This document shows, piece after piece, positions 49,801 to 60,547 of a DNA stretch of 64,000 nt. Numbering within the stretch: the stretch's first letter is position 1; every line of letters begins with the position of its first letter. The notes beneath the pieces were generated by a model. That model saw only the letters and a list, made by a program, of their open reading frames with translations, searched no databases and was not told the DNA's origin. A program made the position numbers and the translations under genes. This DNA is from Euwallacea fornicatus (Eukaryota > Arthropoda > Insecta > Coleoptera > Curculionidae): positions 6,510,001 to 6,574,000 of the forward strand of contig NC_089542.1 in the NCBI RefSeq assembly GCF_040115645.1, given 5' to 3'.

Positions 49801-52636
49801 GTCTGAAGTTTTACGACCAAAATTTGAATATTAAAATTTTGATAGCCTCGGATTGTTATAGTCAACATTGGCGCTACATTACCACCGAGACATTTCAATC
49901 CGAAAAATTACGTTTTTGCATTATTTATTTAAATTTATTAGACAATTGTCCAGGATATTATCTAAATTCTCTGAATTAATGATGAATCTTAATTATTACC
50001 TTTAGAAGCTGTAACAATGCCATTTCAATTTTCAACATTGCCACACTATAAACGCAATTATTTACATTATGATTTTATCGTCCAGAACCACTGATTATGG
50101 TACAAATTTTTTGCGCTTGTTCAAGTTAGACGCACGCATGCCTTAAGGGGGGTAACCGCCTCATTGAATGCACGTTCTCTTTTAATGAAGAGAGAGCACT
50201 AAGCCATAAGTCTGGTTTTAAAGCTTAATTCGCATCCAAGCTTAATATTTATGGCAATAATTTCTCACCATATGAAGTACGTTTATTAAAACTGTTTGCA
50301 CTTGCGTTAAAGAGTTCTCATTAATGTTCAGTGTTTCAGTAAAATTGGTAATATCGTACAGATATGAGGCTCCATTGTTACGGAAATTTTGAAAAATTGC
50401 TCAGATTATCGGTGATATCAATTTATTAGAGGAAAAATCTTAATTTGGAGTTTCAGTTCTCCAAAATGATATTTCTTGACAATGGTGAACTTTGGGCAAT
50501 GGGTACTTTGCAATTAACTAAATTCTTTATTTGTAAAACCTGTAGAGTGCCAATTGATGTCAAAAATATTGAAATCCAGTTTCTGCAGACTTATAGAGCG
50601 CATTCAGACAGTTAATTTAAGATGTATTATGAGGCCCATGGGCCTCGGATAGTCGAGATATTGACGCCCAAAAATTGAATAGTTGTAAAATGTGGACATA
50701 TTCAAAAGAATTTTATCGTTTTTCGATGGTTGTTTTGAGTTAGTTTTTAACTAGCATGAGTTAAACAAAGTCCGCTTAAAATGTCTTGGCTTAAAAACCA
50801 TAATCATATTTTCCCAAACGACAGAGAAGTCTTGTTTTATATCCAATTCCTACCGTGCTTTTGTAAACACAAAAATTACGAAACAAGGACATTAAGTGGT
50901 CATATGTTTTGCATACTACCATAAATTTTGCTTTATATGCAACCTGGAAAATCCTTTGCTTATATACTTCCCACCTTATCTACTTCCGTTTGCTTTGCTA
51001 CTCAAATTTTCCGAATATGTGCTTTGACTGCGAAACAATGTATTTGCTTGAAAATTTCCCAAACACATGTTTCGTCGTCTCGACATATCGAGAAAATTAG
51101 ATCCGTGACTGGTCATCCCACAGAAATAAATCACCATCACTCTTAGATCACAAACCCATTTCGACCGGTAATCATTAAGTAATAGCTTTTAATGAAAAAA
51201 ATGGTACTTGTTCAGGTACTCGAAGCCAATCAGTCTCACGCAGGTGTATAATAATCTTGATGATCGGCCTTGGATTTTTTCGGAGCATCTTCTTCTATCG
51301 GGTTGTTGATGGTATTCTGCATATGATAATTGAGCACTGAGTAATTCACTTGACAGTTTGTAATGAGACACGGTGTAAGTTTAAACTACTTAGGTGAAAA
51401 ACAAATAAAACTAATTGGTCCGAGATGATCTAACTTTTAATTAAATGATTTTAATATGCGGATGTCGATGATGGCTGGCAAAAAATAAGAGAAAAAGTTG
51501 AAGCGTGAGTGATCGCTATTTGATATGGTATGGGTTTTTATTTGTTTAATAAATGAATCAGGTCTTGGTCTTCTTGAAACCTACCTGCCCGTCGGATTTC
51601 CCATAGTGAACGTGCAGGTAATAAATTGTGTGTCACGAATGATTTAGTGGCAACATTGATACCCTGCAGACTGTGACGTGAGAAACTAAAAGAGTTCGAT
51701 TAAAGTGTGGCCAAGTTGTGCAGTGCGATTCAGAAAGAAATTTTATGAAATCTGGCAACACTCTTTTAACTAAATTGATAGGCACCCAGTCTTACGTTCC
51801 TTAACTCGTACACACAACGTTGTCAGTGTTACTTAATACTCTTAGGAACGCTATGTACAGAAAATGCTCAAGCGAAAAATTTTTAAAGAACACTTCTTAT
51901 ATGCAGTTTATATGTATCAAATCGGCCTACATAAATCTGATAGTTCAGCTTAAAACTCAACATAAATGAATAATTCATAACTCTCTTTGCGTCGCTTTCA
52001 GTTCAAATTGAGTACATTATTGTTACCTTTTTTAGTGGCATTCCTCTAGCACTAAAATCACTTGTACTTCACTACAATCCTAGAACCATCATACTAAGTA
52101 ATTCCTTCAAATAACACCATCAAATTTACCTCAATTAAGGAATTATTAGTATGCAATACCAAAGCTTCATACATGGCTTGCATATTGGCATTGAAGCAAG
52201 TTCAGGGTTGTAAATAACGAATAGTTTTATTGTAATATATAAATTCTTATTAGGGAACGTCACATAATATCCTGGAATAAATACTGGGTGTTGTCGACCT
52301 TTGTTCTAGGAGTTCTAGCAATCAGAGCGAGACTGTGTCGTCGATCTTGAATACTATTGCATAAGCTGTAATTCTAATACATTAAGGAAAAAATTGCATC
52401 TGAGGGTCAGGTAATGAGTAACGAGCATGGAACATTTGCTAGTGCTGTCTTTATGCGTTTGGCATTGTAGAGTCTAGTCGATTGATTACGCCCCTGGCGT
52501 TTCCGTTGCAATTAATCTAATTAAGTCATATGGTAATAACACGGTAATCTTGACGTAGTAACTCATAAACATGAAAACTCCGGAATTTTTCATTTGTTAA
52601 TCAACGCATCGATTTGATTTATGCGCTTCTTCCTAG
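46814..52636. other. intronic sequence without recognised content
   Basis: Last part of nudC intron 3. No supported exon, element or RNA gene seen. ORFs at 49101-49334, 49436-49633, 50909-51146 and 51189-51371 look like chance. Confidence 0.4.
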
Positions 52637-53193
52637 GTGAGGGTGCCCTTAAACGTAAACTTCAGAGCCAAACAGAAGGATGTCGTGGTAAATATCACCA
52701 AGAAGCATCTCACTTGTGGTGTGAAAGGGCAGACACCTATTATAGATGATGATTTTCCGCATGAAATTAAATTGGAGGAGTCTACATGGGTAATACAAGA
52801 CGGAAAAGTAATCCTCATTACTTTAGAAAAGGTTAATTTAAGTTAAAACAAAAATGTGAAATCTTTAAAAATATATTTTTAGATCAACAAAATGAATTGG
52901 TGGAATAAACTAGTCAACTCAGATCCTGAAATAAGCACTAGGAAAATCAACCCTGAACCTTCAAAACTGAGCGATCTGGATGGTGAAACTAGAGGGTTAG
53001 TTGAGAAAATGCTGTTTGATCAAAGGCAAAAAGAGATGGGCCTGCCTACGAGCGATGAAAAGAAGAAGCAAGACGTAATCAATAAGTAAGTTATAATTGT
53101 TGTTGGTTGGATAAATTTTTATTTGGAAACTTTAACACAGGTTCATGGAGCAGCACCCAGAAATGGATTTTTCAAAGTGCAAGTTCAACTAAT
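52637..53193 (+). CDS. nudC: NudC nuclear-migration chaperone, exons 4-6 (3' part)
   Basis: The exons are 52637-52831, 52883-53085 and 53142-53193 (stop TAA), encoding residues 174-322. They carry most of the CS/p23-like beta-sandwich (VRVPLNVNFRAKQKDVVVNI, GVKGQTPIIDDDFPHEIK, LEESTWVIQDGKV). The strongly conserved NudC tail follows: MNWWNKLVNSDPEI, INPEPSKLSDLDGETR, MLFDQRQKEMGLPTSDE and the end EQHPEMDFSKCKFN. Splice phases (0, then K split AA|G) are consistent, and the frame joins exon 3 at 20302. The last three exons are compact, with introns of 51 and 56 bp. An ATTAAA at 53263-53268 may be the poly(A) signal. That places the transcript end close to or overlapping that of the convergent odr4. 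Confidence 0.95.
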
Positions 53194-53295
53194 TAGTATT
53201 TTTTTCTAGTACCATCAATTGGTATTGATACATAATTATGAATTTTTCACTTTACTATGGCCATTAAAACACATTCGAACTTATGAGTATCCAAT

Positions 53296-53301
53296 TTTAT
53301 T
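53296..53301 (-). terminator. poly(A) signal of odr4
   Basis: AATAAA on the minus strand, only 11 bp beyond the odr4 stop codon at 53312-53314. This implies a very short 3' UTR. Confidence 0.5.
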
Positions 53302-53311
53302 GAAAAAAGAC

Positions 53312-54943
53312 TCAAACCTCCATATAGTGCAAAAGCAAGGAAACAACTAAAATTAACAAAGCCCCAGATAATCCTATCAAATACATAACTCTATTGGAGT
53401 CTGCAGCAATTGTCGGTAAAAAGTCTTCACTTCTAGTCTGGGGCGCGCTGGTTTCCTTATAGTATTGAGAAATATCTAAATAATTCCCTCTGAATAACTT
53501 AAACTTTTACCTATGAAAGAGCCTTACCTGCTTGTCCCTCTAGATCCAAAAAATCTAAATGACCATAAGATTTCACATCCAGAATTTCCTCTAATGACAT
53601 TTTAGAGTCTTCTGGGCCCTCCCCAGGAAATAAATAATCTGACACAGTTATGTTGCTCTCTGGTAGGGTAATTAAAACTCTTCTTGGGGGTTCATGAACA
53701 CTATTAATGTCTGAAAGATGAACTAAGGTGAGCATTCCAACCTTCAATAATTTTTTAGAACAGTACCATAAAAAAAAATTAGTTCATTCCTGTAAATTTT
53801 TGTGAATGATATGACAAATAAACAGGAAAAATACATTTATTTTAATAACCAGAAATAAATTTCCCACCAAGATTATCATATTTCATTTGTAGATCTCACC
53901 TTCACTCAGCTCCTCTTCAGTCAAAGAATCCCAATGCATCTCCATTCTTGTACTCAAACTCCTCATTATATCCTCCTTAACTGCCCTCACAGCCTCTCTG
54001 AAAGTACTTTTAGAGCTGATCCAGAATTGACTTACAACTTCTCCTACTACCCTTATCTGTCCCCCTATACTTGTAGGCACTATTTGATCTCCTATTGGAA
54101 CACATTTTTCAAAAATTGTCACTCCAGTTGGCTTGCTACTTTCACTATTATCAACTTTACTTGTGGAGATCCTTTTTCTCTTTTTGCCCAAGTTTTCAAT
54201 TTTGTCATCAAATTCTTTAGCTTCATTATCAAATAATATAATTCCATCTTCAAGCTTACTATTGATGCCATCTAGCATTACTTTTATGTGTTTCCGCAAA
54301 GGTCCAGAAGTCTCATTTTGTCTCAGATGATAGATTTGATCAATTTGATATGTGCACAAAAAATTCACCAACTTCATACCTTCTTCAACTACCTTAATGT
54401 CCATTGGATACACTCTTAAAGTTACTACATCATAAATTTTTGCCGAATATTTATGGGTTTTTGAACAAAAGTGCAACACAATTTTGTCATTGCAGCCAGT
54501 TCCAAACAAATAAGGCTGAGCTGCTAAATTCTTTTCAAGAGCATTTAAGATGGACTTTATCTTGGGGCTTAAAGGATTCAAAATGTCCTCATCAGTCACG
54601 GCAAACACCCCTAAAACATACATGCCACCAGGCAGCATCCTAGTGGCATGCTTTGCATGATCTGCCATCCAACTCTCATTGACTTCTTGAATGCTCCTTA
54701 TGGGTTTACTAGGCTTGCCTTCATTCTTGTCCTGTTCGCTTTGGAAAGGAGGCGTCTTTGCCAAATAGTCTATGTAGAATGTTTTCATGCTGATCTGTTA
54801 AATAATGAGATTTTGAGGTTTTATAGTAAGAGTGAGGGCTGTTTTACCTGGCCTAAAATGAGGCCCACGGCGCATTTGTAGTTATTGGCGATGTTTGACA
54901 AATAGGTAACGAAGAGTGTTTTTGCTTCAGATTGACGGGCCAT
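53312..54943 (-). CDS. odr4: ODR4-like membrane protein
   Basis: ODR4 proteins are ER/vesicle membrane factors first found in nematodes, where they help deliver odorant GPCRs to cilia; with UFSP2 they are also linked to ER homeostasis. There are four exons: 54848-54943 (MARQSEAKTLFVTYLSNIA), 53900-54794, 53528-53722 and 53312-53487. The total is 453 aa, matching the roughly 454 aa of the human protein as I remember it. Seen in the sequence: the MPN-like N-terminal half (LLPGGMYVLGVFAVTDEDI), a basic GKKRKR stretch, the SVHEPPRRVLITLPES motif, an acidic linker, and one C-terminal membrane helix (about residues 429-449, VMYLIGLSGALLILVVSLLL) ending YMEV. Exon 3 uses the acceptor CTCACCTTAG and exon 4 the acceptor TTCAGAG. 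Both were chosen because they alone keep the frame. It is convergent with nudC. Confidence 0.9.
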
Positions 54944-55515
54944 TGTGGGTTACTAGTAAAAGGAATGTTAAATTATTTTTTTTTCAATATTAATAGAAAA
55001 CCTGAACAGTACTTTCGTAAACTAATTGTGACAGTACACGTCAGACGCGTCGCACAGCTGATATTGACAAATTTAAGATGACGGGAACAGACCATAGTCA
55101 AAATATGATTTCATCTCACCTCTACTTATCGTATAAAAGTGAAATAAAATGTTACCTCCTTTTAATCGAATTCACATGTAATTTCTGATGCATAACAAAA
55201 GTTATTCGGTGTTTTAAATATCAATTATTATTTTTATTATTATATTATTATACAGTTTATTATACAAAAAAAGTTTTTTTATAAGCGTTTACCAATTGTT
55301 ACAGTTGTTGTGGTAATTTAACAGCTAAATCATAAATACGAGAATAGTATCAATTATATGAAACCTAACATTTCTGGAAAATACAAATGGGAAATTCTTT
55401 TATCAAATGAATTAGGAATTGTTCTTTTAACAATTTTATTGTTAATTATTCCATTCCATCTGTTACAATGTGTTAAAGCCATTACTTATAAATTAGGTTC
55501 TCTGTGCCAGTTGTT
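54944..55515. other. intergenic between odr4 5' end and burs 3' end
   Basis: Should hold the odr4 promoter/5' UTR and the burs 3' UTR. Nothing else is recognised. Confidence 0.5.
55435..55440 (-). terminator. poly(A) signal of bursicon alpha
   Basis: AATAAA on the minus strand 76 bp past the burs stop codon, a plausible distance for its 3' end. Confidence 0.5.
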
Positions 55516-56664
55516 CTACTGAATGTGAGACCGCATAAAATGTCCTGACAAAGGTCCCTCGTCAGAATATCCGGCAATTTCTTGGGGAATAACCGCGCTC
55601 TCTTCAACTCCAGTACACGGACGGCACATACATTCAAGGGGTGCTTTGGTAGTTACCTAAAAATCAATTTGTCAATATTATTTTTGAGGAAATATTGTTT
55701 GTTTTTGTATATATTAAAATGGACAAGGATTTCTCCTGTACCCTCCATAAATTGAATGACGTCATCATATCAGCCTATTTCTTTTAAAGAAATATGGCAA
55801 AATATTCAATACCTCAAAGGAATCAGTAAAAGTAATAATAATTTTTCTGAAATTGTAACAATGTGGTACAACTTTTATTTCTATGTTTTTATATTTATAT
55901 ATTTTTCAGTCTTCCAATGTGGCAACGATGCCTCAAAATTGACACTGACAGTAATTTTGACACATTAATAATGGTTGCTTGTGTAGTGGTTTCTTTAACA
56001 ATTCCTCATAAATCTTTTTAAATAAATTTAATACAAAAACACGTGAAAGTTTGCAATTAAAATAATATTTTAGCAGCAATATTGTCACTACCTGATAGAT
56101 CAAAAACTAGCTTATTGCATCACTTTTCAACGTCGCTTGGTAAGCAATTTAGCCCCCTTGATACAACCTTTGTTTTCTTCGATACAAACCTTAATAAACT
56201 TCCTATCTCCCGGTTTCGCTTTGGGGCAAAAGAGAGATACGGAAGCTTCGCGTTCTCCTGATTCCTGGCAACACATACAAGATCGCTCCATTTGCCAAAT
56301 TTTACTCCCCGATACCTAAAATGCCAGCTTGCAATACTGACCTTTTGGCTATAGTTGCATTACTACCTGGATATAAGAAGCACATCTCCCAGTACAGGCA
56401 AAGCTCGGTATTGGCTTGGGGACACATCCTGGATATTGTAGTACATGGATTACTGGGGTTACTTGGCATTCGTCAGTCACACTTGCTGCTGCTATTCCCA
56501 TTTTCTTATCCGCCCTCATGCACATGCTTGTCAGAATTATCACCACCACAATATGATGCCATAACACTGACAAGACTAAAATTGCCTTTGTATTACTTAA
56601 TTCATCTTTGAAACAAAAAAAAAGGAATATTACCAAGCCTGCAAACCTTCACAATAACTACCAT
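55516..56664 (-). CDS. burs: bursicon subunit alpha precursor
   Basis: Secreted cystine-knot subunit. With bursicon beta it forms the heterodimer that activates the receptor LGR2/rickets to drive cuticle tanning and wing expansion. Exons: 56647-56664 (MVVIVK), 56367-56585, 56190-56315 and 55516-55656, total 167 aa. The phase-0 joins give a good signal peptide (MVVIVKAILVLSVLWHHIVV...). The mature part is near-identical to known insect bursicon: TDECQVTPVIHVLQYPGC, PKPIPSFACTGRCASYIQ, SKIWQMERSCMCCQESGERE, FCPKAKPG, APLECMCRPCTGVEE and IIPQ-like VIPQEIAGYSDEGPL. Eleven cysteines are present, as in the family. The tiny first exon (donor GAAG|GTTTGC, 61-bp intron) is the least certain part. A TATA box lies about 50 bp upstream. 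Confidence 0.95.
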
Positions 56665-56711
56665 ACTTTAGCACAATCGTCAAGATACTCTTAGGTTTAA
56701 TAGAGGATTTT

Positions 56712-56721
56712 CCTTTTTATA
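56712..56721 (-). promoter_or_regulatory. TATA box of bursicon alpha
   Basis: TATAAAAAGG on the minus strand, 48 bp upstream of the proposed burs start codon. This leaves room for transcription to start about 30 bp downstream and a short 5' UTR. It supports the tiny first coding exon at 56647-56664. Confidence 0.6.
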
Positions 56722-57847
56722 AAATCCCAGCAATGTATTTTTGATGTTTCGTTGTCAACAGCATGTTCAGCTCTGTTTTTTGCAGAAAAGTGATTTTATG
56801 GCTATTTCATGTAGCACAAGTAAGCTACTATTGATTCCATGGGCCCCATGTGGCTAGCTATTGACCTCCCTTTGAGTTTCAGGCTTTCAAGTGCTGGGTA
56901 AAGGTTTTTATTATGTGTTGTTCTAAATTGGTGACACGCGAATTAAATGTGAAGGTTTATTGTAAGTGTTGGAGATTGCATGGAAGTTTATTTAAAGTTT
57001 GTTGTAGTTATTGAGATGAGAAAATATGTGATTTGTTATTGAATCAGAAATACATAAGAGAGCAATAGTATTTCTTCAAATGCCTTTCTCTACACATATA
57101 ATTTCCTTAAAAAATTCTTGTATTTTCTCTCCTCAGGAAAGAAAGTATAGTCCATTGATTTTTCATTGTTGCTCTTCAGATTTACTTACACTAAAACCAG
57201 ATAATGAAGAATTGGATAATATTAGTAAATTTTTCAATTTGAGAAATCATTTGTTTATTTTCAGTGGTTTTTTAAATATTGCTTTTAATTTGTTTTACCA
57301 GGGCATCGGAAGATTCCATTCTGGGTTACTTACCCTCATAATTTGTATAGGCCAAACCTAAATTTAGATTTAAAAAAATTGTCAATTGGAAATATCTATT
57401 TCTGCCAGGTGACAAGTCTTAAGTGTTCAAGATTTTAAGCTTAGCTTTGGATCAGGGAGAATTTTGAGGTTACATTTTGGACTATTCAAGAACTGTTGAA
57501 TAAATCAGTATCAATCAGTTAATTAATCTGCTTTGTTATCAAATTTACATTTTAAACTTATTGGAAAAATTTCCTACTTAATACCAAACATATTCAATAT
57601 TAAGAAAAAGTGGAAAATAGAAATATTAAAACAACTTTGAAACAGATTTCTATAATTAAAAGGTTAAAAAGAATACAAAATATTTACAGTATGTCAATGG
57701 GATTATGTTTACAACTTTGAGAGTAGATTCCTCTTAATAAGTAATGAAAAAATGTAATTAATAAAATGCTTGCCAATATTTAATTTCAATAACACTAGGT
57801 CAAAGTTAATTTTTTTTTAAATAATTATGATTATGCAACAATATATA

Positions 57848-58770
57848 CAGGGTGTTCCACTAAAGAGTTTACAGCAAATATCACATTGCAGGTATAAAAA
57901 AATATATTTTAATAAAAACATGAAAGATTGTGTTAGAACTAGAAATAGAAGTGATAATATAATATACAGGATGGCATATAAACCTAGTACCAAACAAACT
58001 TGCAATTTTTTTTATCATACACTCTGTATATTTTTGTATATTTGAGTTCCTAGTCAAAATATAGGCACAGTTGATATAGCATATGCTGTATTTAAAATTA
58101 AGAGATTGTGAAGTGCATTTTAATTCAGAATTTAATCAATCCATTTTCACACTTACAAAAAATAAGACCCAGTTAGAAAATAAATATTTATTATGATATT
58201 AAAAAAGCAGTATTTAAATATATGCACACTGTCCTTGAAATTCTAAACATGCATTAAATCATCCAAGCAGTTTCCTTGTACAAGATTTTGGTATCATATT
58301 AAGCGTGACTGTATGCTGAGCCTCTCCAATGTGATCTTTCATGTCTTTTAAATTGATTCGGCGGGTTTCTTAAATAATTAGGGTCAGATAACCATACAGA
58401 GAGAAATCCAGTGGGGTTGATTCGAGCTTTCCTCACGTATAAAGTACTTATGCTATCTGATAAGTGATGAAAAGGACTTCTTTAAAAGCATTAAATTTTT
58501 TAATCATTAATAATTTTACAATCTCTTGATGTTAAATATAGCATATGCTATATCAAATATGCCAGATTTTCATTAGGAACTCTAATATGCAGAAATATAC
58601 AGATAATACCATTTAAAAATTGTCCTGCATTCAAGTCCCAACCTGTGTTTTTCATTATCATTTCAATTTGTAGCTAAAATAAAACCCTATATGTTTCTAT
58701 TAAAATCATTTTTAAAATTTCTACAGGGTAGTGAGATATTTGCTGCAAACTATTGTACGACACTCTTTCT
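57848..58770. mobile_element. degenerate long-TIR element, roughly 270-bp arms
   Basis: The left tip is TA then CAGGGTGTTCCACTAAAG. The right end carries GATATTTGCTGCAAACT, matching the left TTTACAGCAAATATCAC in reverse, and its tip (CACTCTTTCTATAAT) is eroded. Inner landmarks are GATATAGCATATGCT / AGCATATGCTATATC and AAGAGATTGTGAAG / ACAATCTCTTGATG. A transposase fragment lies in the core on the minus strand. Confidence 0.65.
58255..58440 (-). pseudogene. transposase C-terminal fragment
   Basis: Across frames the minus strand reads TPLDFSLYGYLT, then KDMKDHIGEAQHTV, resembling the DLTPLDFFLWGYLK and DMKxRIxEA blocks of the DUF4817/mariner-like transposases elsewhere in this window. It is too decayed for a single frame. 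Confidence 0.5.
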
Positions 58771-59316
58771 ATAATAATTATATATGTAATACTTGATGTA
58801 TACATTTTTTTATCATTAAATCATACATAAAGACGAATTCACAAGTTCGCTATTTTAAAATTCTAAATAATTACTATTTTGGGAACTATGTGCCAAATCA
58901 TTAGTATTGTGAGTATGTGTGTGGCGCTAAACTGACGAAATCTCAATACACGCATGTGCTTATTTCCCAATTATTCTGTGAAGACTAACGAATATTTGGC
59001 TAGAGAGATCTATTTACACATTTGCATTTCCCAAAAAATGAATACTCACTATTCAAAACTGGCTATTCAGATCTGGCTTAACGTAAAACAGTAATCTCTC
59101 AAGTAATCTAAAACAGGAAGTTGGATTTTCAATTCAATCACCTTTTAGATCCAGGTTTATTGTTGTTAAATTGCGTTCTTGCTCAATAATATCTGATTTA
59201 GCTCCGATTCATCTTTACACATATAAATAAATACTACATTCATATGGCACTACATTCAATTATATTAAACATTTCTCCGTCATTTTAGACCTACTTAAAA
59301 ATGCCACTCATTCATA

Positions 59317-59683
59317 ATGCCTTTTAAGAAACAACCAATAGGCTTAAAAAAATGCACTAAGGCAGACTCAAATGAATCTCTTACTACTGCAGAATTAAAA
59401 ATCAAGGACCATTCTCTGAGGAAACAAAGTGCCAAGTTAGATAAGGAAATTGCAGCTTTAAGAGCTCAAGGTAATATTTAGCATTACACCTCAATAATAG
59501 CCGTGATAATTGTTTTTGTCAGGTGTTACTGAGGATTTAAAACCAGAAATGGAAGCCTTACATGAATATAATGACATTAAGGACATCACGCAGGTGATAT
59601 TGGGATATCTGGCTGATTTGGAGCATTGTTCTGTGACTGAGTTGCATAAGAGGTATGGTCTGCCATTGGAGGGGGATCATTAA
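59317..59683 (+). CDS. swi5: Swi5 homologous-recombination mediator
   Basis: Swi5, with Sfr1, stimulates Rad51/Dmc1 strand exchange in the nucleus. Two exons, 59317-59470 and 59523-59683, are joined across a 52-bp intron (CAAG|GTAATA ... TTGTCAG|GT) and give 104 aa. The N-terminal third is polar. The Swi5 core follows: a coiled-coil LRKQSAKLDKEIAALRAQG, then EALHEYNDIKDITQVILGYL and TELHKRYGL, which match the family signature (LHEYNDIKD, KELYxxFGL). The upstream ATG at 59301 meets a stop after eight codons, so 59317 is the start. It lies between the two bursicon genes on the opposite strand. Its stop is 76 bp from the pburs stop, so the 3' ends probably overlap. Confidence 0.92.
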
Positions 59684-59759
59684 ATTGAGGAATTAGTCAC
59701 GTGAGTACTTGGAACATAATATATTAGTTCTCATTATTAGAGGCATAAAATTGTAATTT

Positions 59760-60284
59760 CTATCGGCTGAAGTCTCCACATTTGTAACATTTACACTCTG
59801 AAGGCTCACGTAGCTTGACATCTAATGAGTTCTCTCCTTCGGTAGTAAGACGAACTCCGTCAGGGTCATAGCAGTGGCTCAATGTTATTACTCGTTCTCT
59901 TAAGTAACTTTCACGGCAGCAGTAGCACTCCTGTATTGACAAAATCAATTAATTTTTTTAAATATTCCATTTGTAGTTAGCACCTTCAAAAATCCTGTTG
60001 GAGTTATTACCGACGGCTGCACTTGGCTTTTGCAGGAGCCTTCACACTTGTTGACGCTCACTTCGCCGTTGCAGGTGCGTTGCAGCCTCCCCAGCTCATC
60101 AAACTCCTCTAAAATCCACTTTATACAATTTATTTACTCACTCAAAGAACTCACCTTTAGTTATGTGTATTTCCGAGGGCAAAGTCTCACACGTCTCCTC
60201 AGGAAGATCACTGACACAATAACTGTATTGAACCGCCAGGAATATTGTAACAACAACTGAAAATTGCTTGACTTGGAAAGGCAT
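59760..60284 (-). CDS. pburs: bursicon subunit beta (partner of bursicon) precursor
   Basis: Second cystine-knot subunit of the tanning hormone; homodimers of beta are also reported to act in immune responses. Exons: 60155-60284, 59984-60108 and 59760-59930, total 141 aa, phases 1 and 0. The signal peptide is MPFQVKQFSVVVTIFLAVQY; the mature chain begins near VSDLPEETCETLPSE. Family landmarks: EEFDELGRLQRTC, VNKCEGSCKSQVQPSV, ECYCCRESYLRER, LSHCYDPDGVRL and REPSECKCYKCGD. Eleven mature cysteines are present. The start is fixed by the signal peptide. A TATA box lies about 105 bp upstream. Same strand as burs, 3.1 kb away, with swi5 in between. Confidence 0.96.
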
Positions 60285-60389
60285 CTTTCGTGAATAAAGT
60301 TCCAAAAGGGCGTCAAAATCTTAAAAAATCATGCCTGCTGCAATCGCGGGGCACGTCCATCTAATAACGTTGGTTTCGTGTGCTCTCGC

Positions 60390-60399
60390 CCTTTTATAT
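60390..60399 (-). promoter_or_regulatory. TATA box of bursicon beta
   Basis: AATATAAAAG on the minus strand followed by GGGCGAGAGC, about 105 bp upstream of the pburs ATG. The interval to the divergent zc3h10 start is only 263 bp, so the same short region must serve both genes. Confidence 0.55.
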
Positions 60400-60547
60400 T
60401 GAGCCATTTAGATTTACGGGCTCCTGCTGCCTTGACTACATACCCCGCTGTCCGATACACATTTAGGATTTTATGCTAAAGACCTCAGTGGCAATCTGAA
60501 TATTATATATTTTTCGTAATGTTTATGGCTTTAAACAGGCAAGAAGC

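Larger units (their letters stand above)
20303..52636 (+). other. nudC: nudC intron 3, 32,334 bp
   Basis: The intron is bounded by AG|GTAAGC at 20302/20303 and TTCCTAG|GTGAGG at 52636/52637. The flanking exons join in phase 0 and restore a continuous CS domain (QDVE then VRVPLNVNF). The other four nudC introns are about 50-60 bp. The expansion is at least partly due to transposon insertion, and it also holds the last exons of an opposite-strand gene. No other assignment for exons 1-3 fits. Confidence 0.9.
56722..59316. other. intergenic between burs and swi5
   Basis: Contains one decayed mobile element (57848-58770) and presumably the regulatory DNA of burs (0-1 kb upstream) and swi5. No other gene is supported; the ORF at 57080-57361 has no recognisable features. 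Confidence 0.45.

Noticed and set aside
53934..54881. Several plus-strand ORFs opposite odr4
   Set aside because: Antisense shadows of the well-supported odr4 exon 2.
56321..56611. 96-codon plus-strand ORF over the bursicon alpha exon
   Set aside because: Antisense of the conserved cystine-knot coding exon.
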